Part shown: one piece after another, positions 52,864 to 63,476 of the stretch
How positions within the stretch are numbered: position 1 is the first letter of the stretch
Layout of the letters: each line of letters starts with the position of its first letter
Assembly (NCBI GenBank): GCA_021401465.1
Contig: JADDMT010000025.1
Coordinates: 186,001 to 250,000, forward strand
Source of the DNA: Teratosphaeria epicoccoides
Taxonomy: Eukaryota; Ascomycota; Dothideomycetes; Mycosphaerellales; Teratosphaeriaceae
Reading direction: 5' to 3'
DNA length: 64,000 bases
The notes under the pieces: generated by a model
What the model saw: only the letters and a program-made list of their open reading frames with translations
What the model was told of the DNA's origin: nothing
The model's database searches: none
Made by a program: the position numbers and the translations under genes

Positions 52864-54852
52864 CGGTCACCCCACTGTCCACTGGGGAAAAGAGTGAAGC
52901 AACTTAGTTTTCGAGGTTTCATTTGCAAACTCTGGTCGCATGAAGGTGGCGGCCAGAAGTATGGTCAACAAGTGCGCTTCGAGCGACTACCTTGTATGAT
53001 TCGACGTCCTGGCAGTGATGTCTTGGAGAGTCCTGAAAGGTAGCCTAACTCAAACTCATGAGAAGAGCATGGCCAGATACAGCATCGTTCCGCCATTCGC
53101 TATGCGCTATATTGAGCGATCGAATACAATCCATCGGCAGTGTGAAGCATGTCTCGCATGAGTTTCGTGGGCGTGCAGTTCATTGCTACCGCTCAGTCTG
53201 TTTCGAATCCTCAACACGAGGAGCAAGGCGATTGGCGTAGCTGCAGCTGTCCAGAGGAGGCGTGCACTTGCCGAAACGCTCCTCTCTCCAGCCTGTGACG
53301 ACTGACGCCCCGCTCCTTCTCTTCTCGAACACAGCGCTTGCGATCATAACCTCCAAAGGGCACTTCTGTGATTGCTGGAGTCTTCAGCGGATAGACTCTC
53401 GACTCCGGCACTCGCTGTAAACTTCTGCTTCAAAGTTTCGAGCGCAAGATCGTGTTGTTGCAGGCCTGGGACCCGCCCGAACTACACAGCGTCATAGCCA
53501 CCGACGTAGCGGAAAGTCGACCGGAGGATGACACCAGACGCGACAGCCTCAACTTCGCAAAGTCCAGTTAGATCCAATTTCGAGCGGATGTCAGGTTCGC
53601 ATTGCGTGTCGATGGGTGGTCAACAGAGTAATTGTGTCGGGAGGTGCGCGTAACTTGGATGCTGACATCGACAGGGTTGGAGGCTGCCCTACTTCCTGCC
53701 CTCCGGCTTCTGAGCGCGCATGGTGGTTTGTGGAGAATCTATGCCATTAGCTGGACTGAGGATAATGGATATGTGGGTGATTCACATCTCGCGTGAGGTA
53801 TACTGATGCTGATATGGTGGCGTTAGAATCTCTAGTACCTCTTTACTTGCGGCTGCACCGACACGCCGCTGGGTTTGTACAAGGTAGTTGCCATCTTGCA
53901 GCTGCTCATGCACTGGTCGCATACGGTGTATCGCTGTTGGCTCAGGAGCGTGATACCTTTGACCGTAGCAGGGCTGGTCAAGTCGGGCGGGCGAGAGTCG
54001 GATTTGGGGCGAATTGGGGTTCGATGCTGTGGGATGGGGAAGGGGGAAAGTTGGATATCGAGGGCATGTTGACAAATGCCAAGAACGTCTTCGCCGGCGT
54101 CCCGGGACGCACCCTGTATCGAGACACTTTCTGCGCCGTGTGCGTAAACTCCCTCATGAAGCCTGGACAAAGCACAATTTCGCGGTAGGAGAGTAGTTGT
54201 GCTCCACGATCTTCCTAGACTTCAGCTTATCGTCCTTCCACTTTCGCCGTCAACTTTGCGCATGCTACTTGCTGACTAATCAAATCAGACGGTAGATAAT
54301 CAAACCTTGATATTTTTTCTTATTCTTGCCTTTCTTGGAGGTACCCATCGACGACGAAGCGAAAGGGACTGGGGTAGGCTGCTCTTCTTGGCCAGCGACT
54401 TCCACGTATGGCACTGGAGTGATCGGGGTACGTGACAGACCATTATCTAGGTTTGGCAACGCGTCTTCGTTGCGATCCCCCGTATATGAATCAATGTTGT
54501 CTACATCCACATCTTGTAAGCTTAGGTCTGCGTATAATTCACATACAGCTGTTATGTTATGCCTTTCTTCTATCAGTCTATCATGCAAAGTATGAAGAGT
54601 AGCGCTTAGTAGCACGTAACATCACTGCTTGTAAGCAGTACCCTATACATTCCTAAGTGTTTGATGATACATTTTAGTGTATGCATATGTTTGGTTGCCA
54701 ATCCGATAGTGACACTTTGTACGAATATGAACGACAGACAAAATATTGTTAGACATCAAGTGTTTGGCTCCTAGGCATAATAAATTCCTGTACCCTACTT
54801 ATTTGCCCTGGTATCGCTATCTTGTCTTGCGGCTTAACACGCAAATCCACCT
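52864..54852. other. Intergenic, partly AT-rich, no firm gene
   Basis: A + strand frame at about 53793-54188 (QGSCHLAAAHALVAYG and NVFAGVPGRTLYRDTFCAVC) and a minus frame at 54280-54615 (LHDRLIEERHNITAVCELY, then a KKGKNKKK tail) look weakly coding but lack an ATG and a known domain. They may be relics. From about 54600 to 54840 the DNA is markedly AT-rich, suggesting an old element. Confidence 0.4.
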
Positions 54853-55212
54853 TCAGATGGGCCCTGACTCACAATCCGCTCTCATACTATAGATTGCACT
54901 GCCATCGAAAGTGTCTCTGCAGTTGTAGCCGTAACGCCCCTCCAGAGTACCAGTGGTTTCACCCTGACAATTCGGGTTGTTGAACGAGTACACCGTGCAT
55001 TTGATCTGGCCTGGTGGCCTATTCAACCACCCCATACAAGTCGGTGAGCCCGTGGAGACGCTGTGACAACCCGATGATTTGCCCTCGGCTAAAGCCTGAT
55101 CGAAATCGAAGCCCGTTCCGTCTTTCGGGTGCTTTTTACAGGAGCCTTCCCAAGCGATGACACCTACTGCGGCTGCATGGCCTGCCAGCATAGCGATAGG
55201 TAGGAGTTGCAT
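54853..55212 (-). CDS. Small secreted cysteine-containing protein
   Basis: The frame from ATG 55210-55212 encodes 119 aa. The first about 20 residues (MQLLPIAMLAGHAAAVGVIA) form a clear signal peptide. The mature part is hydrophilic with seven Cys (EGSC, SSGC, SPTC, IKC, NPNC, YNC, ADC), many Gly/Thr and no other hydrophobic stretch. I know no family. Such proteins are typical of fungal secretomes, including effector candidates, but nothing here shows a host role. A 52-nt intron-like segment lies just upstream in the leader (55216-55267), supporting a real transcript. The odd Cys count leaves one thiol free or a dimer possible. Confidence 0.65.
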   Translation of the reverse strand: MQLLPIAMLAGHAAAVGVIAWEGSCKKHPKDGTGFDFDQALAEGKSSGCHSVSTGSPTCMGWLNRPPGQIKCTVYSFNNPNCQGETTGTLEGRYGYNCRDTFDGSAIYSMRADCESGPI

Positions 55213-55215
55213 TTT

Positions 55216-55267
55216 CTGCGGCCGCAAGGTTAGTCTCTATGCTAGCTTGTTATGAATCAAGACTCAC
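55216..55267 (-). other. Probable 5'-UTR intron of the secreted-protein gene
   Basis: On the minus strand it begins GTGAGT, holds the branch-like AGACTAAC and ends GCCGCAG three bases before the ATG. All three signals match the introns of nearby genes, and no upstream ATG needs to be joined. Confidence 0.5.
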
Positions 55268-55339
55268 GCTCGATGCTTCGCAGGAACAATGGAAATCTTG
55301 TGCGTGTGCCTGGAGGATTGCAGCGGATAAGAGAAGGCT

Positions 55340-55850
55340 CGGAAAGAGGACTGCATCAAGTTCTTGTGTCTGCGGCAGGCTCGGCACCTTGGCGGCATAG
55401 CTGTCATCCCATTGGCGTTGGTTACAAACTTAGACCGGACGAGCTTCTGATGCCTGTCATCAGATTGGCGTTGCTTGAGACCTCAGCCCGGAGAAGGCTT
55501 TGATGCAGGGTTTGCTAGCAATTTGCAGCCATTGAGGTCTTTTCGATCCGGACATGTTGGGGTGGTACCACCTCGACCACAAAACCTGTCATGTCTGCGG
55601 GCCTGCGGCAGGCTCGGCGCCATGTAGGAATCGCTATCATCATATTGGCGTTGTTTCATGTTGAGGTGGTCCCGCCTAAGCAACAAGACTTGTTGTTGCT
55701 ATACAGCAGGCTCACCGCAAGGAAGCGCCATATAGGCATAGCTGACATCACATTAGCGTTGCTTAAGATCTCAAACCAGAGGAGCTTTTGACCCAGGTTT
55801 AGCTAGCAATTTGCTCTCAGCGAGGTCTTTCTGATTTGGACATGCGTACA
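55340..55850. repeat. Degenerate tandem repeat with a GTCATCNNATTGGCGTTG core
   Basis: The core motif TCATCNNATTGGCGTTG (or a close variant) occurs four times, near 55402, 55456, 55637 and 55746. A longer segment GGTTTGCTAGCAATTTGC plus GAGGTCTTT..GGACATG is found near 55512 and again near 55796, about 285 bp apart. TGCGGCAGGCTCGGC also occurs twice (near 55371 and 55597). The copies share one orientation and have diverged by substitutions and small indels. No coding sequence explains them. Confidence 0.6.
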
Positions 55851-56235
55851 ATAACATCCAGGATCATTTGAAGCTGGATGAGGGAGCTGCGCGTACTTGG
55901 CTCTAGGTGGTCAAACGACTGGACCGTGAGCTCGTTAGCACACTGCGGCCGCCGTAGAACAACCATTACCAGGCCGTTTGAGCATAGGACATCTCGATCC
56001 CAACCTGATCTTGGAAGAACGTAGGGAGCGAGGTGGTAGATCTACGGTTCGAGTTCCAACCTGAAACCGCCGGTGAGATGAAGAGATCGATCGGTTTGTA
56101 GATGACCTTGTCTACTCATGAGATCGCTATCTGGTCAGCAGGCAACCAAAAGACAAGCGCAAAAAGTGATAGACGCTATTGTTGCGACACTGCACTATCG
56201 TTAGCATGGTTTGTCAAGACAGGATATAACCGAAT

Positions 56236-56378
56236 GAGCATACCCGATGGGACTCGAACTGAAGGGCTCATTAACTTGTGATTGAATTGACTTCATTGAT
56301 CGAGCGCACACATACCCCACAATCTTTGCCATATTCCTGAGGCCGGAAAGCAACGCCTTACCATTAGGCCACGGTGCC
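56236..56378 (-). pseudogene. tRNA-Arg(CCG)-like gene interrupted in the T arm by a 57-nt intron-like insert
   Basis: Reading leftward from 56378: acceptor GGCACCG, D arm (GCC-TAATGGTAA-GGC, box A TGGCCTAATGG), anticodon stem TTGCT with loop TTCCGG (anticodon CCG at 56344-56346), an 11-nt canonical intron at 56332-56342, stem GGCAA, variable AGATT, and T-stem GTGGG. The T loop TTCGAGT and T-stem CCCAT follow only after a 57-nt insert at 56259-56315. The insert starts GTATGT and ends CAG. Removing it gives a perfect T arm. The 3' acceptor strand reads CGG-GTA-TGCT, pairing with the 5' strand only if three bases are skipped, so the gene may be dead. A run of five T lies about 75 nt downstream. 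Confidence 0.6.
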
Positions 56379-58257
56379 AATTCCTCATCTCCAGATTACG
56401 GTAGCCGGTGAGGACTGCATAAAGTCGTGGGACCAGTCTGTAATATATATTGTGATTGAGCTGAGGCTGATGTTACGTGACCCGCGGTAGAGCTTCGACA
56501 TCCCCCACTGACCTTCATCTGAAGGTGATCGCAAGTTTATTCCACAAATCACCGACGCTTGGCTGCCACAAAAGCAGCCCTCCTCGTGTCATCACTAGGT
56601 CGGAGGAGTTGGTTGGGGCCGACAGGCATCACCCGAAGAACGTCACGTTGCACGAATACGCAGCGTTATGTGGGGAGAGAATCGTGTTGCGACTAGAATG
56701 AGAATCGGGACCGGCCGAAGAGTGCCCACTGCTCATACGTTTCGTGTTGCGGATGGATGCTTCAATCTATGGTTCGATGATGGTGATGACTTTTGTCAGA
56801 GACATGCCTGAATGTTTCCAAATTACGTATTATTGAGGTGACGGCGAAGGTTGACCGAGGAGAAATTACCCGATCCATTGCCCCGTCTCCACGTCTCCAC
56901 GTTGTTGTCTTCAGCATCTCATCAATATTATCTGTACCTCCGTACCTGAAGGCCGGTCGGTGCCGATACATCTGGGCGTCGGCCGGGCCTGATCGTGATG
57001 CCGCGCTCAGGCTAAGAGAATTCTGCCGTCAAATGACAGCTCATGTACCTGTGTAAGCCCGTCCTGCAGCCTGAGAGGACGGCTGGCTTTTGTGGCATCT
57101 TGGCACAGGCAGCAATGAGAGTGTGATCGCAGATGATAAAAAGCAACTTTGATGAGATGGGCTAGTATGGTGGCCAAGAGAAGGATTTTTTGGTGGCCCA
57201 GACAATCCGTTGCTCCGCCTTGCCTTGTAGTCTGCTCCGGATCGGGAAAAGCTTCCAAGCACTCGCTTTCACCTGACGCACTTGGGTCAGAGTTCTCACA
57301 CACCCGTCTTCCTCTTCCTCTCGTCCCTCACGACCGCGCTGCTGCACGAATCTCGCATACACGCGAGGTTCTGCGCCTGCTTTTTTTCTCCGACAGGCAG
57401 TGCAGATTACACCCTTGCTGGGCGACGCGGAATCCTACGGTTGGCCTCCCTATTTTTCGCAGGTGGTCAGTGCTTAAACGAACCTGTAAGGCTTACGACC
57501 GGAACTCGTGGTGCGTCGGTTATCCTCTTCGTCGACCCGTTGGAACCAGACAGCTATACACTTTATTCACTGCCAGGCAGCAGTGAATTCTGTTGTTCGC
57601 GTCTGCATCTCAGACCCGGCAGGTTGGCATCGGCGCCGACTACTCCGTCTTCGACCGAAGCACAGCCTCTGCGATCTCGACCACCTGCATTCCTGCGGTC
57701 TCCATCCACTGCCCCCTCCGTCCTCTGCGCAGTGAATAACGACCACGCCACCGACGTGCCCGAGCCTTCGCGCGACGACGTGGCTACGACCCTAGGACCG
57801 CACACCTACACGAGTCCTCACTCGCGTCACCCCCACTCAAAATCACGGACGCTTTCACTAGCCAGTCCAACCAGTAAACGACACGCATCAGTGCGCGCAC
57901 TTCACTTCGTGCGGAATAGTGAAGGGGATTTTGACAGCGTCACCTTACGCCCGACGGCTCGAGACAGTGCATCTGAAACCTCAGTGTTGATCGATCTCGC
58001 ACGGACAGATTGTGGGCAGACTATCTTCGCACATCGCACAACAATAACATTCAAGAGTCAGACAAAATCTGCTGCATGATCGGAACGTGGTAGATACAGT
58101 ATCTCTTTCATAGAGGTTCTGTCCTGTGCGCTGAAGAGTAAGGAGTGGTCAGTGACGCATGGAACCTTCTAATTGCTGAACCCCCGGTCACTGACTGACA
58201 GACAGGACGTGTCAAAACCACGCCGGTTCTTCTCCGATCTTGCTCACTCGCACAAGC
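56379..58257. other. Intergenic and probable long leader of the cyclin gene
   Basis: No gene is supported. From about 57280 to the cyclin ATG the + strand is CT-rich and stays open in one frame for 265 codons, but without ATG and without any domain. I read it as promoter plus long 5' leader. A TTTCGTGTTG-type AT-richer part lies before it. Confidence 0.45.
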
Positions 58258-59730
58258 ATGCCGTCCTTCTACTCTTCTCGGCCTCTGAGCCAGCTTCCAC
58301 TCACGCCGCCAGATTCGACCGGCTACGGCTACAGCAACATGCACTACGCTCAGGATCCGTACGTGCAGCATCCGCAGAACCTTGGCCAAGGGTCTCGCCA
58401 TAACGGCGCGTACGATTACCAAGGTTACATGCAGCCGCCAGTCGCGCCCGCTCCGCCAAGTTACTCATTCCAGCAAGGCGCGTACCAGCATCCAAACACG
58501 CTGCCGCCGATGCAGAGTTACTATGAGCCGATGGGCGCGCCGATTCTGCCACCGCTCAGGATAAACGAGCATGCGTCATTCGCTGACGACTACCGTCGAC
58601 TGGAACAGGAGCAGCAAGCACGTGAGCAGCAACAGCGCCAAGCAGCCAAGGAGGAGAGGGCAACTGGCGGCGTGTCCGCCAAACTGGATTATGACATGGA
58701 AAAGATGACAGACTTTGTCACTGGTGCTACTGAAAGAATGTATGCATTCCACTGCAATCCCCACATATCTGTGGCAGATGTTAACGTGCCTCGAAGCTTT
58801 GCCCATGAAATGCAGAGTCGACCATCGTTCCGCAAGTGGGTGCTTCAAGTGCTCTCTGCGACCCGGTTGCCATCTGCCACCATTCTGCTCAGCTTGCACT
58901 ACCTCAACGACCGTGTTGCGCGTCATCCTGAGACTGTCTCCACCAGCGAGAACCAGATCTACCGCCTTTTGGCAGTATCTTTGATCCTTGGCAGCAAGTT
59001 CTTGGACGACAACACTTTCATCAACAGGTCGTGGTCGGACGTCACGGCGATCAAAGTTGGAGAGCTTAACCAGCTCGAGCGTGATTGGCTCCGCCTCATC
59101 AGCTACAACTTGCACGTAGACGCCAATGACCCAAATGGCCTCCGCGCGTGGTTAGGTGGTTGGGATGACTATCAACAGCAGATTGCCGAAGAGTTGGCAA
59201 GGCAAGAAGCGCAGAGATTGGACGCATTAGCGAAGCAGGAGCAGAACCAGCGCCTCCGCCTGTCGCCCATCAGCACTAATGTCAGCCGCCACTCCGCTCA
59301 CCGCGAAAGATATTCGCCGTACCCAACGCCGTACACCTCTTCGTCGACACGGTCCACATATGAGCACACGCCGGCCCGCAATTCGACTTACGCTAACACA
59401 CAGTACACTGCTACCGATCCATGGAGCTCCAGCGACCGTCACGCCTTCGACGATTTCTACAAGCGTCAGCAGCGTTACCCGACGTTGGCCGAGATTGACG
59501 ACGTCAATCGCAGAGCATCCGAAGAACGTGCTCGCCAGTCTGCTTACGCTTACTCGCAGACTGGTCAATCTGGCTACTACCAGCAATCGACGTACAGCTC
59601 GGGATGGGAACAGCCTGCCTGGACAGCGTCGCATCGCTACGATTGCGCTTGCGCCGGCTGCGTGTACCAGACCCACTACCGTCCATACCCGATGTCATCG
59701 GGCTATGCCGCGCAGACAGTCATGGGCTAG
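58258..59730 (+). CDS. Pho85-type cyclin (Clg1-like)
   Basis: A cyclin of the Pho80/Pcl superfamily, expected to bind the Pho85 cyclin-dependent kinase. I start at ATG 58258 (MPSFYSSRPLS, 490 aa); the frame is open upstream without ATG. The N-terminus (about 1-120) is rich in Tyr, Gln and Pro. A Gln/Glu-rich helix (RRLEQEQQAREQQQ) leads to the cyclin box at about 150-290: FRKWVLQVLSATRLPSATIL, LALHYLNDRV-like helix, RLLAVSLILGSKFLDDNTFI, RSWSDVTAI and LNQLERDWLRLISYNLHVD. The C-terminus is again Tyr/Ser-rich, with CACAGC near the end. The long flanks around a single box fit Clg1-like rather than Pho80-like proteins. The partner kinase is inferred, not shown. Confidence 0.88.
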   Translation: MPSFYSSRPLSQLPLTPPDSTGYGYSNMHYAQDPYVQHPQNLGQGSRHNGAYDYQGYMQPPVAPAPPSYSFQQGAYQHPNTLPPMQSYYEPMGAPILPPLRINEHASFADDYRRLEQEQQAREQQQRQAAKEERATGGVSAKLDYDMEKMTDFVTGATERMYAFHCNPHISVADVNVPRSFAHEMQSRPSFRKWVLQVLSATRLPSATILLSLHYLNDRVARHPETVSTSENQIYRLLAVSLILGSKFLDDNTFINRSWSDVTAIKVGELNQLERDWLRLISYNLHVDANDPNGLRAWLGGWDDYQQQIAEELARQEAQRLDALAKQEQNQRLRLSPISTNVSRHSAHRERYSPYPTPYTSSSTRSTYEHTPARNSTYANTQYTATDPWSSSDRHAFDDFYKRQQRYPTLAEIDDVNRRASEERARQSAYAYSQTGQSGYYQQSTYSSGWEQPAWTASHRYDCACAGCVYQTHYRPYPMSSGYAAQTVMG

Positions 59731-60823
59731 ATGGCCATCTTGGCTGCTGACAGTGGGCATTCTTTTGGGCCTCTTGGACGCTACTGATGTATCGCGTCAT
59801 ACGTCATGAGGTGTTGGCATGTCTCACACCACAGACGCTCCCGCCGCTCCTTGCGGGTTCGAGCTCTTTGGCATCTTCCGACTACTATCTATTTCACGGT
59901 GACCGAGAGACCGACCAAGGTCTCACGATCATGATGATTCCCGCGAGCTTTCTCGTCGCCGAAAAGGTTCATTTGCGACGATCATCATATCCCTGAGGCA
60001 TATAGCCTGCGGACTTTCGGCGCGATAATTTGGAGGCGCTCGCTTGCTTTCCACACCCAAACCTGGCCACGGCCTGCGCCTACGAGATTTCTTCATCTTC
60101 AAAGTACATTCTTGGGTCGCACACAGCCAAGGGGGAACTATGGATACGCGAAATTGTTATCATAATTTATTGATCACTGCTGTCTTAGCATGGCGTTACT
60201 GAAAGGGGTTCATCGGACAAGTGGGACGGGCCAGAAAATATCCTTCAGCGATGAAAGCTGCTTGAAAAAGCGTGGGAGTTGGTTGTTTGCTTTGACGAGG
60301 ATAAACGGGACAGAGATATTGAAGAGATTGCTTCTTGCTCCCCTGCCAGCTTTCTCAGAAAGAGAGCGATGTGTTGAAACACTTTTGGACGCACGCATGG
60401 GGTCGCGGTGGCGGTTTTTGGGGCATGAAGACGGCGGCGCTGGTTTTCCGCGCACTCGCTTATGCAGTAGACTGTCATTCGATAGATGGGCTGGTCATCA
60501 CTGATGCTGGAGCTCAGATTTAGACAGATCTTGTAATGATACACCGTCAAGGCTTGAAATGATGGCTTCTCTGACATGGCTTGCTCCATGTTGACACTCA
60601 CAACGTCTCCGGTAGTTTCCAGGGAGCCCTCAATAATGATCCGTGAAAGATGTCGTTCGACATTATTGATAATTTTCCAAGTCCGCCCTGTGGGCGTCAG
60701 TCACGTGCGGACTTCGACTTCTGCCTCTACGGTCGTGCTTTCCTCGAACGCGCATCGCGTTCATAGTCTCGAAAGCCGAAACGCAATCAGAGAACTTCAA
60801 TTCTACCGCACACTGCAGCCACG
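59731..60823. other. Intergenic between the cyclin and RSC7
   Basis: About 1.1 kb with the cyclin 3' side and the RSC7 promoter. Frames at 60190-60600 lack any domain. Nothing else was recognised. Confidence 0.5.
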
Positions 60824-62700
60824 ATGCCTTTCCAGTGAGTACACTTCGGATCTTAAATCGCCTGGCCCAGATGTAAACTGACATGGATGCAGAAAAGGAA
60901 ACAAAGTACGAATTTCCAAACAGCGCATTGCTTGCAATAACAGAGCTTGAATCACGCTGACAAGAGAACAGTTTGGAGGCAGGCGATCGCGAGGAGGAGC
61001 CGTTGCAAAACCCAGGACTCCCACTCCGAGAAACGATGAAGATGAAGAAATGCAGGATGAGCAGATTCAATATCAAGACGAAGACGAGGAAGATGTAGGT
61101 ACGCCGGCGCAAGAGGACGACGACGATGATGGCGACGGCGAGGACGAAGATGGAGAACCCGAGATTACAAGCATGCCACGACGCAAGGCTGGTCGACCGA
61201 GAGGAAGTGGGAGAGGTAGTGCAAGGCGAAGCACACGAGCCGATCGTATAGACTACGGCACACCCATCCCACTACCAGACGACGGTGAAGAAGGCAGCGA
61301 GGGAGGGACACCGTTCAGACGTCGCAGAGGCAGACCAGAGGGCAGTGGAAGAGGCCGGGGTCGAGGTGGTGGTTTCAGAGGACGGCGGAAAGGACAGCGG
61401 CCTGATCCTCCAACCGTCATATTAGACAAGGATGGCAACGAGCTACCCGTGGCCGACGACGAAGTGCAGATCGACCAAGACGACGAGGGCGACACCAAGG
61501 TGGACGAGAAGGGCAATCTTCAAGGCGGGCGGTTGTATCGCGTGCGCACATTCAAGGTCATCGATAAAGAAGACAGGCTCTACATGTTGTCGACAGAACC
61601 CGCACGCTGCTGTGGCTTTCGTGACAGCTACCTCTTCTTTACAAAACACCCAAAGCTCTACAAAGTCCTCCTGACTGAAGACCAAAAGAAAGACCTCATC
61701 GACCGCGACATCCTACCAAGCAGCTACAAGGGTCGCAATATCGCCGTAGTCACCGCACGGTCTGTCTTCCGTGAATTTGGGGCTCGCATCATTGTAGGCG
61801 GACGCAGAGTCATTGACGATTATCAAGTGGCAAATGCAAAAGCAGATGGTGTGGTCGAAGGCGAGCTGGCTGATCCGACTGATAGAATCCCGGATGAAAA
61901 GGCTGAGTATGACCGCAATCGCTATGTCGCGTGGTTTGGCGCCAGTGAAGTGTATAGGAATGTTGGACAGGGTGCCACTGCCGGACAAGCGAAGCCTGGG
62001 CTCGTTGGAAAGAGGAGAACGAACATCACTATTCAGAACTGGCAGTACATGCACGCGAGGGAGGCGAGGTGAGTCTGAGAGAGGGGAGAGACTTGTGCGA
62101 AACGCGTACTAACGGATTTGCAGCCGATTCAATACGACCGTTGCAGCCATGCGTCATTCGACGCAGAATGGAGTGTACGACTCGCATACGAATCTGATGT
62201 TCTACCCTACCATCATGCAGCCGACACATGCCAAATGGGAGCAGATACCACCGCCATCGCCGCCATTCGACGTCAAAGCACTCACCAATGGCTTGATGAA
62301 TGGCTACCACGCCGTTGGCGAGCCATCTGGAGAAGGAAGAGAAACCGAAGACGCCATGAACGTTGACCGCGAGGCTCCACCACAGCCAGCCAGCATGTTC
62401 ATCGACGTGCCAGCAGTGATCTCTCGCAATTTCTCAGTTATCGATACCGTCTACACAGCACCGCCCATCTCCAATTCCGGCTACCCAGGGCCAGACGGTG
62501 CAATTACAGATCCCGCTTCCGGACCCAACGGTCTCTCGTCAATCCCCACGGATGTGCTCGATGAGCTACCAGAGCCGTGCAGACAGGCATTTGAGGAGGG
62601 CAGGAGGGCGGAGGACAGGTGGAAGAAGCAGTGGGGCACGGAGGCACAGAGCGGCGGGCGGAGAGATTTGAAGATCGGCTTCAGCGGGTATCCTGTTTGA
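60824..62700 (+). CDS. RSC7: RSC/SWI-SNF chromatin-remodelling subunit Rsc7 (Npl6)/Swp82 family
   Basis: Rsc7 is a subunit of the RSC nucleosome-remodelling complex. Exons are 60824-60834 (only 11 nt), 60965-62068 and 62124-62700 (563 aa); introns are 130 and 55 nt, the second with GTACTAAC as branch point. The tiny first exon encodes MPF and two bases, joined to EQFGGRRSRGG; the total length is a whole number of codons. The N-terminus is acidic (about 50-75), with AT-hook-like basic motifs (RKAGRPRGSGRGS, RRGRPEGSGRGRGRGG). The conserved core follows: GRLYRVRTF, YMLSTEPARCCGFRDSYLFF, KVLLTEDQKKDLIDRDILP, FREFGARIIVGGRRVIDDY and MRHSTQNGVYDSHTNLMFYP. The first exon is the least sure part; an extra exon in the 130-nt intron is possible. 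Confidence 0.92.
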
Positions 62701-63476
62701 CGGAGTCAGGGCGTTAGGCGAATAAGGCGTTGGGTGGTTGCTTACTGCTAGAGTGGCGTGCGATGGCATATGGGACTGCTTTTGTCTCGGGGGTGGCAGT
62801 CTAACGTCCCCGGTCAAACAGGGCAGGGTTTGGATTTTGCGTGTGGAGCTTTTATGGGACGACATCGAGGAATGAGGGGCAACCAGGCTTCATGCATGAA
62901 CGGTGCAATTGTAATCTGCTGTGCGCTTCGATGGAGATCGCCTGTACTACTAGTGATAGCAAGGATGGTCGATGCCTGATCATCCACTGGAGACCTCTAA
63001 TCAGCATGTTACCGGCCATCCAAAAGATGCTTTCTTCAGTGATCGATGCAACACTGCACAAGTATGTTGCTCCTCCCCACCTGGCGCTCTCAACAGTCAC
63101 CCAACCAGTCGACCGCTTGATGGGTACCTAGTACATTTGACTGCTGAGTGTCATACGGCTTCATGATGAGACTGACTGCTTGTCGGCAGTCAATGGCTCG
63201 TTGACCTGCCTGACTGTCTACCCCCGTGATACAGTTGACCTCGACCAGTTGACAGCTGGTGAAACAGATGCCTTGCATGTGATGAGACACTGCCAATCGG
63301 TAAGTCGGTATGAATTCCGATGCCGAGACACCATACTGCTTTCAGAGCTGCAGTATCGATAGGTGTTGGAAACTTTTTGTATGAGGCATTGGACTGTTTT
63401 TTCCCCTGCTTTCTCGCTGCCCCAATCTTCCACGACTCCTTTCAATACACGAATTGAAGATTAGCCGCCAGCAATC
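62701..63476. other. Intergenic between RSC7 and ARG1
   Basis: Holds the ARG1 promoter. I looked for a Gcn4/CpcA heptamer TGACTCA, expected for an arginine gene, and saw only partial matches (several GACTG and TTGACC motifs between 63090 and 63260). No gene. Confidence 0.5.

Noticed and set aside
53793..54188. 131-codon + strand frame in the AT-rich accessory stretch
   Set aside because: No ATG start, no domain, and an equally long frame on the opposite strand.
56020..56075. A second tRNA-like site (GGTTCGAGTTCC) on the + strand
   Set aside because: The B-box-like string has no pairing T-stem and the A-box-like string lies too close; no cloverleaf forms.
57282..58079. A 265-codon + strand open frame before the cyclin gene
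   Set aside because: It has no ATG at its start, no domain and CT-rich composition typical of fungal leaders; I treat it as promoter and 5' leader.
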